Origin: a bacterium
GTDB lineage: Bacteria; Actinomycetota; Acidimicrobiia; Acidimicrobiales; Bin134
DNA: 47,355 nt
Direction of reading: 5' to 3'
Assembly (NCBI GenBank): GCA_028819295.1
Contig: JAPPMA010000027.1
Location: forward strand, 1 to 47,355
Of the stretch, positions 15,901 through 25,475 are shown piece by piece. The notes below the pieces were generated by a model. That model was not told the DNA's origin, did no database searches, and was given only the letters and a program-made list of their open reading frames with translations. A program made the position numbers and the translations under genes. Each line of letters begins with the position of its first letter. Position 1 is the stretch's first letter.

Positions 15901-17177
15901 CGGTAGTCCACTTGGCGCTGGAGACGGGACTCCTCGTCGCGCACTAGCGCCAGGTTGCGAACGGTTTCAAGCAGGCGGGCATTGTCGATCTGGACATCGG
16001 CAAAGTCGGGGGCCTGAGCCGATGACCACAAGAAGCTGCCAAGCGCGGTAAGCCCCAGTGCAGTTCGGGTGTTCTGCTGGGCTTCGGTGTCGCCCACATC
16101 GAGGGCGGCCATGGTCACGGTCAAGGCCACCCACAGGTCGCTGTGGGTACCGCCCCGGCGGCGCTCGGCCAAGCGGCGCAGGCGGGCCACCGAATAGTGG
16201 CGCTCGTAGCAGCGCTTGGCCTCGGGATCGGCGTCGGCGGCGTGGAGCAGATCTCGAGCCTCAGCCACCAGCAGGAATAACAGGCGGTACACGATCCGAA
16301 GAAGCTGGCGCTGCAAAGCCTCCGGGTCGAGTTCGCGGTTTCGCAGACGGGCGCGCAGCGCGTGGTTGGCCGGGTGCTCCAACACGCCGCAACCGAGCGC
16401 GATGATGGCGTTCTCTACCCCGTCGCGGAGCTTGTCGCGGGCGCGGGTGCCAGCTGAAGCGGCCTCTTGGGACCACTGCTCCAACAGGCAGCGGTGCGGC
16501 TGGTCGCCCTCGAATCGGGTTCGATGGCAGCACAGCCACAACAGGGCGAATTCAGCGAACGAGTCGCCTTCAAAGATGGCGGTCACGTCGAACTCCACAT
16601 AGGCCTGGCGGGTGAGCGAGGCGTTGTCCCGCAATAGGCGCAGCACCCGTCCGTTCGACGCGATGCCCCACAAATGCTGATCGGAGCGGTTGAGAAATTC
16701 CTGAACCAAGCCGTGGGGCGAGGCTTTGGACGCGCCTCGCACTTTGGGTGAGCGGCGGTCTACATCAACCCGCCAGCCCATGAGATGAACGGGCACGCAG
16801 CCAGCCCACTCGTGGCTGATGGCGTAGTCCTTGCCCCCGGCGGCACCGTGATTCGACCCGACTTCAACCGAGAGGCTCTGAACCAGGGGCAGCCCGCCGA
16901 AACCCAGTTCGTCGAGCAGGGGCAGCAGCCATCGCTCGCGGGTCAACGAGGTGGCTGTGTCATCCGGCGCCAGCGATCCCTCAGCCTGTCGGAACCCGGC
17001 CCACAGACCGGTCAGGCGCTGCCAGGAGCGGGTAATGGCATCGCGCACCCTCTCCCCAGGAGCCAAGCCGTAGTCGACGGCGTTGATGCCCGGCAGCTTC
17101 GGGTCGCCGTTGTCCAAACGCTCGAGCAATTCCCGCGACAGCAGCGCGCCGACGACTGAAATCGCTGCCCGACCCAT
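12999..17177 (-). CDS. Eco57I/PglX-type adenine DNA methyltransferase (DrmMI-like)
   Basis: A 1392-aa N6-adenine methylase. SAM-binding motif I DPACGSGHFL is at about residues 507-516, and catalytic motif IV NPPW at about 801-804 (FDAVLGNPPWERIK). GSIYESLLELHPEV and TTGSYYTPPSLI before motif I are typical of Eco57I/PglX enzymes used in BREX and class 1 DISARM. No PD-(D/E)xK nuclease domain is obvious at its N-terminus. The start overlaps the SNF2 stop by 1 bp (TGATG), so it is the third gene of the operon. Base composition changes sharply just after motif IV: the part coding for the C-terminal target-recognition half (12999 to about 14750) is visibly AT-richer. The last 40 residues are proline-rich. 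Confidence 0.85.
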   Translation of the reverse strand: MGRAAISVVGALLSRELLERLDNGDPKLPGINAVDYGLAPGERVRDAITRSWQRLTGLWAGFRQAEGSLAPDDTATSLTRERWLLPLLDELGFGGLPLVQSLSVEVGSNHGAAGGKDYAISHEWAGCVPVHLMGWRVDVDRRSPKVRGASKASPHGLVQEFLNRSDQHLWGIASNGRVLRLLRDNASLTRQAYVEFDVTAIFEGDSFAEFALLWLCCHRTRFEGDQPHRCLLEQWSQEAASAGTRARDKLRDGVENAIIALGCGVLEHPANHALRARLRNRELDPEALQRQLLRIVYRLLFLLVAEARDLLHAADADPEAKRCYERHYSVARLRRLAERRRGGTHSDLWVALTVTMAALDVGDTEAQQNTRTALGLTALGSFLWSSAQAPDFADVQIDNARLLETVRNLALVRDEESRLQRQVDYRNLGTEELGSIYESLLELHPEVDPDARTFGLGRAVGSERKTTGSYYTPPSLISRLLDDALNPVIEQAAAKSDPEQSLLDLKVLDPACGSGHFLIAAAHRIAARLARVREGGTEPSADKLRAALREVVGQCLYGIDINPMAVELCKVSLWLEANVPGRPLGFLEHHIVCGNSLLGTTPKLLAAGIPDAAFKALTGDDKKHTSALRKRNKAERNAPSQLLLELDYSMAASSAQLSSAVGRIDDAPDLTAEQVAQKAVAYAEMRDGGLAQRERLIADTWCAAFVVKKTLEDPAITNELLREVEGLDPDHVQAMLHGHASPQGPLLDASALEAIQQVADDYQFTHLHLTFPQVFFVPGDPDDATNPQTGWSGGFDAVLGNPPWERIKLQEKEWFATIDSEVAMSGNAAARKRRIDDLKEENPALHTAFLSDLRKSEGWSSLLRNSGRFPLGGRGDVNTYPVFVELMRDSISPSGRLGVIVPSGIATDDTTKYLFRDFVETSSLVSVYDFENRKKLFQEVDSRARFCLLTIAGTSSPSEQAVFSFFAHETADLDDPERAFALNENDFAALNPNTRTCPVFRTRRDAELTKSIYRRVPSLVVEDDLEGNPWNISYQRMFDMSNDSHLFRDREALEAENWKLSGNHFLQPSQGQTCERYVPVYEGKMATFYDHRAAHVVKSSTAIHRQNQPRYLTSEEKSNPSVVAIPLYWVHDSHVNDRSGENPGWLLGFSDITSVTNERTMVCSALPVTAVGNSEPLVRTTVAPHLLLCVLSSYAFDYVVRQKIGGTHMNLIYLKQLPVLPLELIKCHERHISPAMMELVYTAWDMKPFADSLGYDGPPFSWNDERRVLIRSELDALMFHLYGINRADAAYMVDTFPIVRRKDKERYGEFRTKNLILESYDAMTQAYEAAHGSLTDTPNSDTPPLDPSTLTRYSHHLAQALVTHYETNINPPPAHPSQAHPASTLPSWAGDP

Positions 17178-20077
17178 CAGGAGGCCGCCCGGGGCAGAAA
17201 GTGGTAGATGGCGAGCACGTCAGTCGGGGTTTGGGGGGTGGCGGTGATCTGCCCGGGACCGGGGCCGCGCACGACGACCCCTTGGCGGCGATCGGCGGCG
17301 CGCACTCGGTTATGGGCCTCTTCCAGGGCTTTGGCGCTGGCATCAGCTTCGGCAGCAACTCTCGGGCGCCAGTGCGACTCGGCGTCGATGATGGCGGCAA
17401 TGCGCTGAGCGGCAACTTCGGGCAGCACGTTGCCCACAGGCTCAGCGTCCAATAAGGCCGATACCTGTTCGGGAGACAGCCAGTCGGGCGTTTGGGGAGC
17501 GCCAGCGAAAGCCAGCAGCATGGCCTCTTCGGCGAGCATGTGATGCTCGCCGCTGCGGGCGGCCGCGGCAATCGACATCCGCACCCGGCACAGCAGCAGA
17601 GTGGTGACGATCGGCACGGCATCGGTGCGCATGACACCGCAGCGGGCGGCGATGCTGTTGCCTCTGCCATCCACTGGGTCGGCGGAATCGAGGGCTTGGT
17701 CGAGTACATGGCCGGCGAGCCCACCCACCACAGGATGGGTGCGAGACAGCAACAACCCGCTCTCGGGGGCGGTTTGGCCGAAGCCGAGCAACAGCTGCGA
17801 GCCTGTGGTGCCGCCAAGGGCGAGGGCGTCTATGGCCGCATCGGGCACCTCAGACAGGTCGACAACGTAGTTTTCGCCGGAAGGGGCGACATCTTTGGTT
17901 ATGGCCGCGCCATACGCCCCCAAAGCCAATGTCATGAACCGCTCCACGTCTGCCCCCGAGCCAATGGCCTCGCGCATGGCGGCCAGTTCGTCGGCCACAT
18001 CACTGGGGTCGATACGGCTCTGGGCGAACAGCGACCGGCGGCGCACTTCGTTGTCGCGGGCCCGCTCCCACTCGGCGTCGAGGGCATCGGTCTTGGGGCG
18101 CAACTGTTCGATGATCCCTTGGAGGGGGACGTCCATGGCTTGGCCGGTGGATGCCAAGACCTGTTCGGCCAGTGCCTCAATAATGTCGCTAGTAGAGCCA
18201 GGCACCGGTATGGACACTCCCAGCGCGCCTCTGATCCGGCGGTGCTTGCGCAACAGCACCTCCAATACCGTCTCGTCGATCCGGTTGTCGGCACCCCAAT
18301 AGGTGACTACCCGCACTTCGGACTGGGGCTGGCCGTAGCGGTCCACCCGGCCCTCGCGCTGTTCAAGGCGGGTGGGATTCCAAGGCAGGTCGTAGTGGAT
18401 CACCGCTGAGAAGTGGTCTTGGAGGTTGATGCCCTCGCTGAGACAGTCGGTGGCCACGAGGACGCGACGGGAGTGGGCACCCAATTCAGCCACCCGGGCC
18501 TCTCGATCCGACGGGGGAAGGCGGCCGGTGACCGCGGCCACTTCCGGGCGGTCGCGCTTAGGCAGCCGAGTACGCAGGTGCTCGGCCACGTACTCCGCTG
18601 TTTCGATGAAGCGGCAGAACACGATGGGTTGGAAGCCGTCGGCCAGCAGTTCGCTCACCAGCGCGATCAACCCCTCGAGCTTGGCGTCGGCACCTTTGGG
18701 GCCGTCGGCGATCTGGTCGGCCCGGACGGCGAACTCTCGCAGCCTGCGGGAGACCGCCGACTCGGCGGATTCGGTCTGGCTGCCGGGCACGACATCGGGA
18801 GCTTCCTCAGCGTCGTCGAGATCGAGTATCAACCGTCGGCCCAACTCGTCGACAGCCTCGGCTGAGTCGGCGTCGGCATCGACGGTCACGGCCCGGGTGC
18901 GGAGCGTGGCCGCGGCAGCCGCCGGGCTGGAAGCCAGCGCCCGCAATAGGCCCAGCGCCGACCACCAGCGGATGCGCTGACCTCGTGGGCCTGCGCCGGG
19001 GTCGGCCACGGTGCTGCGGGCGTAGCGCAGCACCTCGTCGAAGAGCGCCCGGTAGTCGGGAGACAGGTGATAACGCTGCTCGCGGTCGGCCCGCTGGGGG
19101 AAGTGCGTTTCGGTTTCCAGGTAGCTGTCGATGTCGGCTCGGCGGCGCTGCACGAGGTGACGGGCGAGGCGCTCGCGGTGGGGGCGATTGTGCTCGCCAG
19201 CAAGGTCATGGGGCAGATCGGCGAATCCGCCGTCAAGCAGGCTCAGCAATGAGCGGAACGACTCGTCCTTGCCGGAATGCGGAGTTGCGGTGACCAGGAT
19301 CAAATGGCGCTCGGGCTTGGCGGCCAAGTTGCTCACCAGGGCATGGCGCTGGTGGCGACCGCTGGCGGTGCGCTCGTCGGACCGGGCGCATGTGTGGGCC
19401 TCGTCCACGATAACCAACTCGGGACACGCCCGGATGAAGTCGTCGCGTCGGCGGTCGGACTTGATGAAGTCGAGGGAGACGATCACGTTGGGATAACGGT
19501 CGAATATGGACTGGCCCACGGCCAGCCCGCGCTCAAGACGGGCGGCGGTGGACGCCAGCACGAGCTCGGCGTCGATGTGGAACTTGTCGGCCAGCTCAGC
19601 CTTCCACTGCTCGGCCAGGTGCGGTGGGCAGAGAACGGCCAAGCGATCGGCATCTCCTTGGGCCATCAGCTCGGCGGCCACCAATGCGGCCTCGATGGTC
19701 TTGCCCACGCCTACGTCGTCGGCGATCAGCAGCCGCACTGGGTCGAGGCGAAGGGCCATAAGCAGCGGCACGAGCTGGTAGGGGCGGGGTTCGACGGCCA
19801 ATTGGGCAACCGAGCGGAACGGGCCAGCACCGGAGCGGAACCCGAGCCGGAGCGCATCGCGCAAAAGGCGAGCCGAGTGGGCGTCGCCCAAGTGCCGGGA
19901 CGGATTGGGCAAATCGAAGTGGGCCTCAGTGATCTTCTCGACCGGCGCCAGAATGCCGGTGACCTCGTCGTCGGTACCACCCAACGGTCGCACCATCACC
20001 AAGTGGTCGGTGCTATCGGGGAGCACCACCCAGTCGCGTCCTCGGGCGGAGACTAGCAATCCGGGCGTGAACTTCAT
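17177..20077 (-). CDS. SNF2-family helicase (DrmD-like)
   Basis: A 966-aa superfamily 2 helicase of the SNF2 group: Walker A DDVGVGKT at about residues 118-125, VIVDEAHTCA (Walker B, DEAH) near 221-228, ILVTATPHSG (motif III), and the C-terminal RecA domain VLVATDCLSEGINLQ, then YDLPWNPTRLEQREGRVDR ending about residue 580. The C-terminal 380 residues are helical and unassigned. SNF2 helicase plus Eco57I methylase plus DUF1998 helicase is the combination of class 1 DISARM (drmD, drmMI, drmA/drmB). It overlaps the upstream helicase gene by 4 bp and the methylase gene by 1 bp, so translation is coupled. The role, translocating on or remodelling incoming DNA, is inferred. Confidence 0.85.
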   Translation of the reverse strand: MKFTPGLLVSARGRDWVVLPDSTDHLVMVRPLGGTDDEVTGILAPVEKITEAHFDLPNPSRHLGDAHSARLLRDALRLGFRSGAGPFRSVAQLAVEPRPYQLVPLLMALRLDPVRLLIADDVGVGKTIEAALVAAELMAQGDADRLAVLCPPHLAEQWKAELADKFHIDAELVLASTAARLERGLAVGQSIFDRYPNVIVSLDFIKSDRRRDDFIRACPELVIVDEAHTCARSDERTASGRHQRHALVSNLAAKPERHLILVTATPHSGKDESFRSLLSLLDGGFADLPHDLAGEHNRPHRERLARHLVQRRRADIDSYLETETHFPQRADREQRYHLSPDYRALFDEVLRYARSTVADPGAGPRGQRIRWWSALGLLRALASSPAAAAATLRTRAVTVDADADSAEAVDELGRRLILDLDDAEEAPDVVPGSQTESAESAVSRRLREFAVRADQIADGPKGADAKLEGLIALVSELLADGFQPIVFCRFIETAEYVAEHLRTRLPKRDRPEVAAVTGRLPPSDREARVAELGAHSRRVLVATDCLSEGINLQDHFSAVIHYDLPWNPTRLEQREGRVDRYGQPQSEVRVVTYWGADNRIDETVLEVLLRKHRRIRGALGVSIPVPGSTSDIIEALAEQVLASTGQAMDVPLQGIIEQLRPKTDALDAEWERARDNEVRRRSLFAQSRIDPSDVADELAAMREAIGSGADVERFMTLALGAYGAAITKDVAPSGENYVVDLSEVPDAAIDALALGGTTGSQLLLGFGQTAPESGLLLSRTHPVVGGLAGHVLDQALDSADPVDGRGNSIAARCGVMRTDAVPIVTTLLLCRVRMSIAAAARSGEHHMLAEEAMLLAFAGAPQTPDWLSPEQVSALLDAEPVGNVLPEVAAQRIAAIIDAESHWRPRVAAEADASAKALEEAHNRVRAADRRQGVVVRGPGPGQITATPQTPTDVLAIYHFLPRAAS

Positions 20078-23000
20078 GGGCCGCCTGGGCCGAACACTGC
20101 GGGATGGCGGTCGACGATTGCCTGCCAGTCGTCGGCGTGGCCGAAACGTATGACCTGATATCCGAGGTCGTTCATGGCCTGTTCCTGGATGGCATCTCGC
20201 GCCGCTCGTTCGGGGTAGTCGTGGTGGGGGCCGTTCACGTATATCACGGCGCAGGCTTCGTCGTAGACGAAGTCCGGGCGAGTCTGAGCGGTTTCGAAGT
20301 AGACCTGCGCGCGATCGGGTCGCCGATAGCCGCCGCGCTCAAGGAAGGACAAGAACTGCTGTTCGAGGCCGGATTCGGCCGATTCCGCCAAACCGGCATC
20401 GTGTTCGTCGCGGGCGAAGGCCGCGCCGCGGGTCAGCGGCGCCAAGTATTCGATTGCCAGGCGGCGGTCGAGCAGCGCGTGATCCCCCTGATTCGAGTAC
20501 GACATGAGGCAGTCGTAGCAAGCTGCTTCGCAAGGCTCCACCCCACCGGGACCGTCTTGGTCTTCGCCGGTGTCAGGGTGGGCATGGCAGCGGCGCAGAG
20601 CCTCGCTGGCAATCCTGAGCCATAGCGAGGGATCATCCACCAGTTGCTTCAGGGCGCCGGCACCTCCCTCGGCCGCTTCGTACACCAGGAGCTGGCGGCG
20701 ATTGTCCAGCGAGGGCAGCGGCTCGGCGGCGATCTCGTTGGGCTCCAACTGGAACACCACTTGCAAAGCGGTAGTCAGCGCAGCCTGGACCGATGCCATC
20801 GTCTCGACACCGAGTTCGGCGGCAGCAAGTTCTGCGGAGCCGGGAGAATCGGGAGCGCTTTGGACAACAGGTTCGATGAGCAGTGCGTTGCGGGCATCGG
20901 TCACATAGGGAATCACCCTGACCGTGCGTTGGGACAGGGGGTCTTGGTGGGCGGGGTCGGCATCGCCCTCGGCAGCGTCGGCGTCGCGAGCCCAGTAGCC
21001 CCGCTCGACATCAAGGACAAAGCCGAGCTGCGCTCGGTTGGCGCGCCGACGCGGCCCCTCGTTGATCCGCCAGATCGTGGCCGCGTCCCCATAGGACAAT
21101 CGCAGTGCCGGCCCACCGTCGAGCGGAGCGCCGCCTGCCTCAGCGGCGTAGAGAGTTCGCTCACGGACGGATCGTCCGCTTTGACGCCGAGCGAAGCGCA
21201 CCGCGGCAACGATGTCGTAGCCCCGCCGTTCTCTCTGCTCCTCATCAGAGGTGATGCGGTCGCGGCGGCGAGTGGCCACGTTGCGTAGGCGGAACATGTT
21301 GCCGATCTGAGGGGGCAGCGGCTCACCGCAGTGTTCGCACACGTCGGGACCGGGCGTGTCATAGTCGGCGTGCAGGTAGCCGCACTCCCGGCACCGTTTG
21401 ATCGATGTGGTGATGATCGAGCCGCCGTCGTGATCGTTCTCGAAATCCTCGGCATCGAGGATCACCCGGTTCACCTGGTAGCGGTTGCCCTCGTGGTAGA
21501 TCAGGCTGTGGGGGCTGAACTCTGAGATGGCTAGAAAGCGGGGGCGCTGCAAGAACTCGGTGCCGAGCCGGTGGCGACCGGGCACGAACGCCGACAGCGG
21601 GAGTCGGGGGAATGAGTATCCCGGCAAGAACCCCTCGGCAGCGAGGTAGCGGTACGGGTAGAAGTCGGAGTGGAACCCGTCGCCCAAATCGCCTCGCAAC
21701 AGGTCTAGCTGGCGTTCGGCCTCGCGGCGGAGCCGTTCAGCCTGCCTGCGGTCTTGGCTGGTGCGACCGGCCGACTGGCGGATGCGACCCTGCTCGACCG
21801 ATTGGCGAAGCGCCGACCGGTACAACGACCTCCACCGTTCGAGCGCGCCTTCGAACCGATTGCGGAGCGCTTGCATGGTGTCGTTGAGCCAGTCATCGGT
21901 CCACCAGTCAGCCTCGGCCAACTCGGGTCTGAGATTTTCGAGGATTGCCCGAGCGCGGGCCTGAGCCTGGCTGCGGACTGCTTGGTCGGCCAGTGTGTCG
22001 GCAACCTGGGCCATCAGTTCCAAGGAGGGTTGGTCGCCTGAGAGGTCGAGCAGTTCGCCCATCTTGTTGCCCAAGTTGAGGCCGCTGTGCGCGAGCCAGA
22101 CCGAGTGAACATGCGCTCGGACCAGATCCTCGTTGGCCAGGTCGAGGCGAGGAGCTTCTACTTGGCCAGCCACCATCTGCTCTTGGTGGCGGAGGAAATG
22201 CTGGTCGTGGCTGTTGCCGGTGGCGCAGAAGGTGGTGACTAGCGCGGGTTGCCCGCTGCGACCTGCCCGGCCCGAGCGCTGCGCGTAGTTGGCAGGGGTG
22301 GGCGGCACGTTGCGCATGTTCACCACGTTCAATTCGGCTATGTCGACGCCCAGCTCCATGGTGGGCGAGCAGAACAACATGGGCAATTCACCATTGCGGA
22401 ATCGGTGCTCCCGCTCGGCCCGCTGCTCGTGGGGGACCTGTGCAGTGTGCTCCCGGGCTTCAAGGCGGCGGTCCTTGGTTGTCTCCCCGGTGTAGAGGGC
22501 GACAAAGTACGGGTTCGGGGTGATGCCGCGTTCCGGCCCCGACGGCATCCGGATGGGGTCGTGGTAGGGCTGGCCGTGGCCCAGTTCCCAGCGCATTGCT
22601 CCGGCAGGAAGCTGCCAAAGTGCAGTGCCGTCGTCTTCGAGACCTGCCTGGTGCAGCAATCCGTAGGCGTGCAGTGCCTCGGCCAGGTCTTCGATTATCT
22701 GTTGCCGATCGTCGAGCCTCAAGTGCTGAGCACTGCCCAGCGTGTCGAGACGGTTGAGGAATTGGCCGAAACTACTGCGGGGTCCGAGATGAGTGAGACT
22801 GCGGTCGTCACGTTGCCGGCGGGGTCGGATGACCATCGCCGACCCGTACTCCAGCCGCTCGCCTTCCAACGACCATGGATCGCGCAGGTTCTGCTCGCTG
22901 CGCTGCTGCATGGCCTGATGGTTGTCCCGGTCGAGGACGCCGACCCTGATGGCCAGCTCCCGGCGCACGACATCCAGCATGGCCTCCAAGATCCGGAGGC

Positions 23001-25437
23001 GAGTGTCGGCATCGATCTGAGCGAGAGCAGGGTGGCGCGTCGCCCACTCCTGTTCATCGGCAGCCAGCTCTTCGAGCGACTGGTAGCCGATCCTCAAGAG
23101 CCCGCACTGCTCGAGGTTGGGCTGAGTAATCCGCCAGCCTCGGCGCAAGTCCAGGTAGAGACGATAGGAGACAGCCTCGGTGAAAGCCTGGCGCGCCACG
23201 CTTCGGGCTTGGCCCCTCGCCTCTGGTTGGAGCGCATACGCTTCGGGAGGAAGATCGAGAGCTTCCACAACTCGTTGGGCCACGTTGTCGTGGTGAAGCC
23301 CTTCTTCTCCGGCCTCCCGCAGGGCTTGATAGAGGGAGGACCGCAGCATGGTGACCTCTACGAAATCATTGAGGTGGCCTGCTTGGAGCGACGCGTCTTG
23401 GCGATTGTCGGTGAAAGACAAGAGTTTGTGGGCCGTAGAGCTCAGCTCTGCGGTTTCGCGGAGCTGATTGACGGTGGCCAGAGAGGTGATCGTGGTCACC
23501 GTTGAACGGCCCTGCGAGCCGAAAGTGCCCAGTCGGGTGAAGTCCCCACCGAGGCGACCGGTGTAGGACACGCCGCAATTCATGCAAAACCGGAACGGTG
23601 TCGGGAGCCAGAAGGCAGTGGTGGCGCCCGGCTGACCCGTATCCGTCTCAGACATGGGCGATGCACCATTAATAGTGGGATGCAGAGCACCGCCGGCGGT
23701 AACAGCTACCGGTCTGGGAACGCTGTCGCGCCGCCCGTCGCGAAGCTGTCGATTGGCGTCGAACCAGTCGGACGGCAAGCGGTTCTCAATTTCCTCACGG
23801 TTAGTGGGCCAAGGCCCACCCCTTGGACCTTCCTCATCCAGGTTTGTGGCATCAGCAGCATTGCGGCTGTCCCGAATAGGTGCATCGGAATGGGGGTCGA
23901 TGAACAAGAAACCGGGGTCGCCTTCATCATTTCCGGTGTCTCCCAAATCGCGGGCCATGAACACGGCCCCATGGTCGGTAGCCGTGCGCCTGACGATGTA
24001 ATACTCCTGCCCGCAGTATCGGCAGAATGCCAGCGGCAGATACGACCGGTTCCGGTCATCCCGCACGAAGCGCTGCGCCCGCATCGTGGTCTCGCGGGCA
24101 CCGGGCGTCTCGGGGGTGGCGTATGCCGTATCGCCTGCGCTGAGGAACTGATGCAGTCGGAACGCGAACACACTTCGACCTGCTGTCTGGCCCGGGAAGC
24201 GACTGGCGGTCAGTAGCTGATCCTGAATCGCCTGCTCGCATAGGGCGCTGGGCAAGCCGGTCGCCGCAGCAAGGCGTTCACCTCCGCCTTCGGGGCCGGC
24301 GATGGGGATGGGTGTGGCCCGCACGAGTCGACCGGTGGGGTCCTTGTCCAAGCCGAACGTAGATTCGATCCAGATCGAAAGGGGGTCGCTCAAGAATTCG
24401 TCTTCGGTGACGTCAACAGAGAGCGGGGAATCGACCCGACGGGCTAGTTCCTGGGCGAACTCGAGAGTGGCGATATCGCGGTCGGGCGTTACTCGCCGCA
24501 GTGTCTCGGAGATGATGTCGACGGGGTGGACCTCGGCACCAAACAGCTTGGATGCCACCTCTGCCACCCGGGCATCCCGCTCTGCGGGGGAGCCCTCGGT
24601 GGACAATGTGGCGGATGTGCCCACGCATTGCATAGCTGATGCACCGGTGGCCTCGCGGATGCGGCGAACCAGCATGGCCACATCTGCTCCCTGGCGACCC
24701 CGGTGGGTGTGAAGTTCGTCGAGTACCAGGAAGCGCAGTGATGACATCGCTCTCACCAGGGCTTTGTCGATGTAGCGGGTGAGGATGAGTTCGGCCATCA
24801 CATAGTTGGTGAGCAGGATGTCGGGTGGGTTCGAGAGGATTGCTTCCCGCTCGTTCTGTTTCTGCTGGCCGGTATAGACGGCAAAGGTGACGGGTCGAGT
24901 CGTAGCGTTGCCGGGGTTGGTTGCCCAAGGGCCGTGATCGAGGAACTTGGACAGCTCCTCGTATTGGCTGTTGGCGAGGGCGTTCATGGGATACAGGACC
25001 AAGGCCTTGATGCCCTGACCCGATCCTGAGCTCAGTACATGGTCGACGGCAGGAATGATGTAAGCGAGGCTCTTGCCCGACCCGGTGCCCGTGGTGAGGA
25101 CGTAGTTGCGTCCTGCGGCAGCGGACTCGACAGCCTCGGCCTGGTGCCGGTGCAAGGTTAGGGAGTTGCCTCGGGAATCGTCAGTCGATTTGCCCGTCCG
25201 GAAGATCTGGTCAGCTGTTGTGTGCAGCCGACCCGATTCGACCAGTTCTTCCACCGACGCCCCCGACTCGAATGCCGGGTTCAGCCCAATCCGGGGATGA
25301 GGCCACAGCAATCCAGCGTCTAATGCCCCTTCCACCTCATCGCGAATGTGTTGGTCGGCGATCTCCACAAAGCTCTCGGCATAGCGCCGATACTCCCCGA
25401 CCACCCGATCCCGAAGCTCAAATACGTCCATCGTCAA
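20074..25437 (-). CDS. DEAD/DEAH helicase-DUF1998-nuclease fusion (DrmA/DrmB-like)
   Basis: A 1787-aa first gene of the operon. Residues 95-260: helicase core with Walker A TGTGSGKS (115-122), LDELHTHRG (239-247) and GTSATLS. The C-terminal helicase motif is SPTMELGVDIAEL, then NYAQRSGRAGRSGQ. A four-cysteine zinc site lies near residues 1347-1370 (CRECGY, CEHCGEP). The DUF1998 cysteine motif CEAACYDCLMSY is near 1632-1645. The last about 90 residues carry a Vsr/DUF559-like PD-(D/E)xK nuclease signature (RPDFVYDEACAVIYVNGPHH). In DISARM, DrmA (helicase) and DrmB (DUF1998) are separate proteins and DrmC is a phospholipase-D nuclease. Here all three activities seem to be in one chain. Alternative name: a large MrfA/Hrq1-related helicase. 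Confidence 0.8.
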   Translation of the reverse strand: MTMDVFELRDRVVGEYRRYAESFVEIADQHIRDEVEGALDAGLLWPHPRIGLNPAFESGASVEELVESGRLHTTADQIFRTGKSTDDSRGNSLTLHRHQAEAVESAAAGRNYVLTTGTGSGKSLAYIIPAVDHVLSSGSGQGIKALVLYPMNALANSQYEELSKFLDHGPWATNPGNATTRPVTFAVYTGQQKQNEREAILSNPPDILLTNYVMAELILTRYIDKALVRAMSSLRFLVLDELHTHRGRQGADVAMLVRRIREATGASAMQCVGTSATLSTEGSPAERDARVAEVASKLFGAEVHPVDIISETLRRVTPDRDIATLEFAQELARRVDSPLSVDVTEDEFLSDPLSIWIESTFGLDKDPTGRLVRATPIPIAGPEGGGERLAAATGLPSALCEQAIQDQLLTASRFPGQTAGRSVFAFRLHQFLSAGDTAYATPETPGARETTMRAQRFVRDDRNRSYLPLAFCRYCGQEYYIVRRTATDHGAVFMARDLGDTGNDEGDPGFLFIDPHSDAPIRDSRNAADATNLDEEGPRGGPWPTNREEIENRLPSDWFDANRQLRDGRRDSVPRPVAVTAGGALHPTINGASPMSETDTGQPGATTAFWLPTPFRFCMNCGVSYTGRLGGDFTRLGTFGSQGRSTVTTITSLATVNQLRETAELSSTAHKLLSFTDNRQDASLQAGHLNDFVEVTMLRSSLYQALREAGEEGLHHDNVAQRVVEALDLPPEAYALQPEARGQARSVARQAFTEAVSYRLYLDLRRGWRITQPNLEQCGLLRIGYQSLEELAADEQEWATRHPALAQIDADTRLRILEAMLDVVRRELAIRVGVLDRDNHQAMQQRSEQNLRDPWSLEGERLEYGSAMVIRPRRQRDDRSLTHLGPRSSFGQFLNRLDTLGSAQHLRLDDRQQIIEDLAEALHAYGLLHQAGLEDDGTALWQLPAGAMRWELGHGQPYHDPIRMPSGPERGITPNPYFVALYTGETTKDRRLEAREHTAQVPHEQRAEREHRFRNGELPMLFCSPTMELGVDIAELNVVNMRNVPPTPANYAQRSGRAGRSGQPALVTTFCATGNSHDQHFLRHQEQMVAGQVEAPRLDLANEDLVRAHVHSVWLAHSGLNLGNKMGELLDLSGDQPSLELMAQVADTLADQAVRSQAQARARAILENLRPELAEADWWTDDWLNDTMQALRNRFEGALERWRSLYRSALRQSVEQGRIRQSAGRTSQDRRQAERLRREAERQLDLLRGDLGDGFHSDFYPYRYLAAEGFLPGYSFPRLPLSAFVPGRHRLGTEFLQRPRFLAISEFSPHSLIYHEGNRYQVNRVILDAEDFENDHDGGSIITTSIKRCRECGYLHADYDTPGPDVCEHCGEPLPPQIGNMFRLRNVATRRRDRITSDEEQRERRGYDIVAAVRFARRQSGRSVRERTLYAAEAGGAPLDGGPALRLSYGDAATIWRINEGPRRRANRAQLGFVLDVERGYWARDADAAEGDADPAHQDPLSQRTVRVIPYVTDARNALLIEPVVQSAPDSPGSAELAAAELGVETMASVQAALTTALQVVFQLEPNEIAAEPLPSLDNRRQLLVYEAAEGGAGALKQLVDDPSLWLRIASEALRRCHAHPDTGEDQDGPGGVEPCEAACYDCLMSYSNQGDHALLDRRLAIEYLAPLTRGAAFARDEHDAGLAESAESGLEQQFLSFLERGGYRRPDRAQVYFETAQTRPDFVYDEACAVIYVNGPHHDYPERAARDAIQEQAMNDLGYQVIRFGHADDWQAIVDRHPAVFGPGGP

Positions 25438-25475
25438 TCTCCGTCACGGAGAGACCCATCGCCCTAAGAGGGCGC

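Noticed and set aside
17492-18409. Plus-strand frames opposite the SNF2 helicase gene
   Set aside because: Antisense shadows; the minus strand carries complete helicase motifs.
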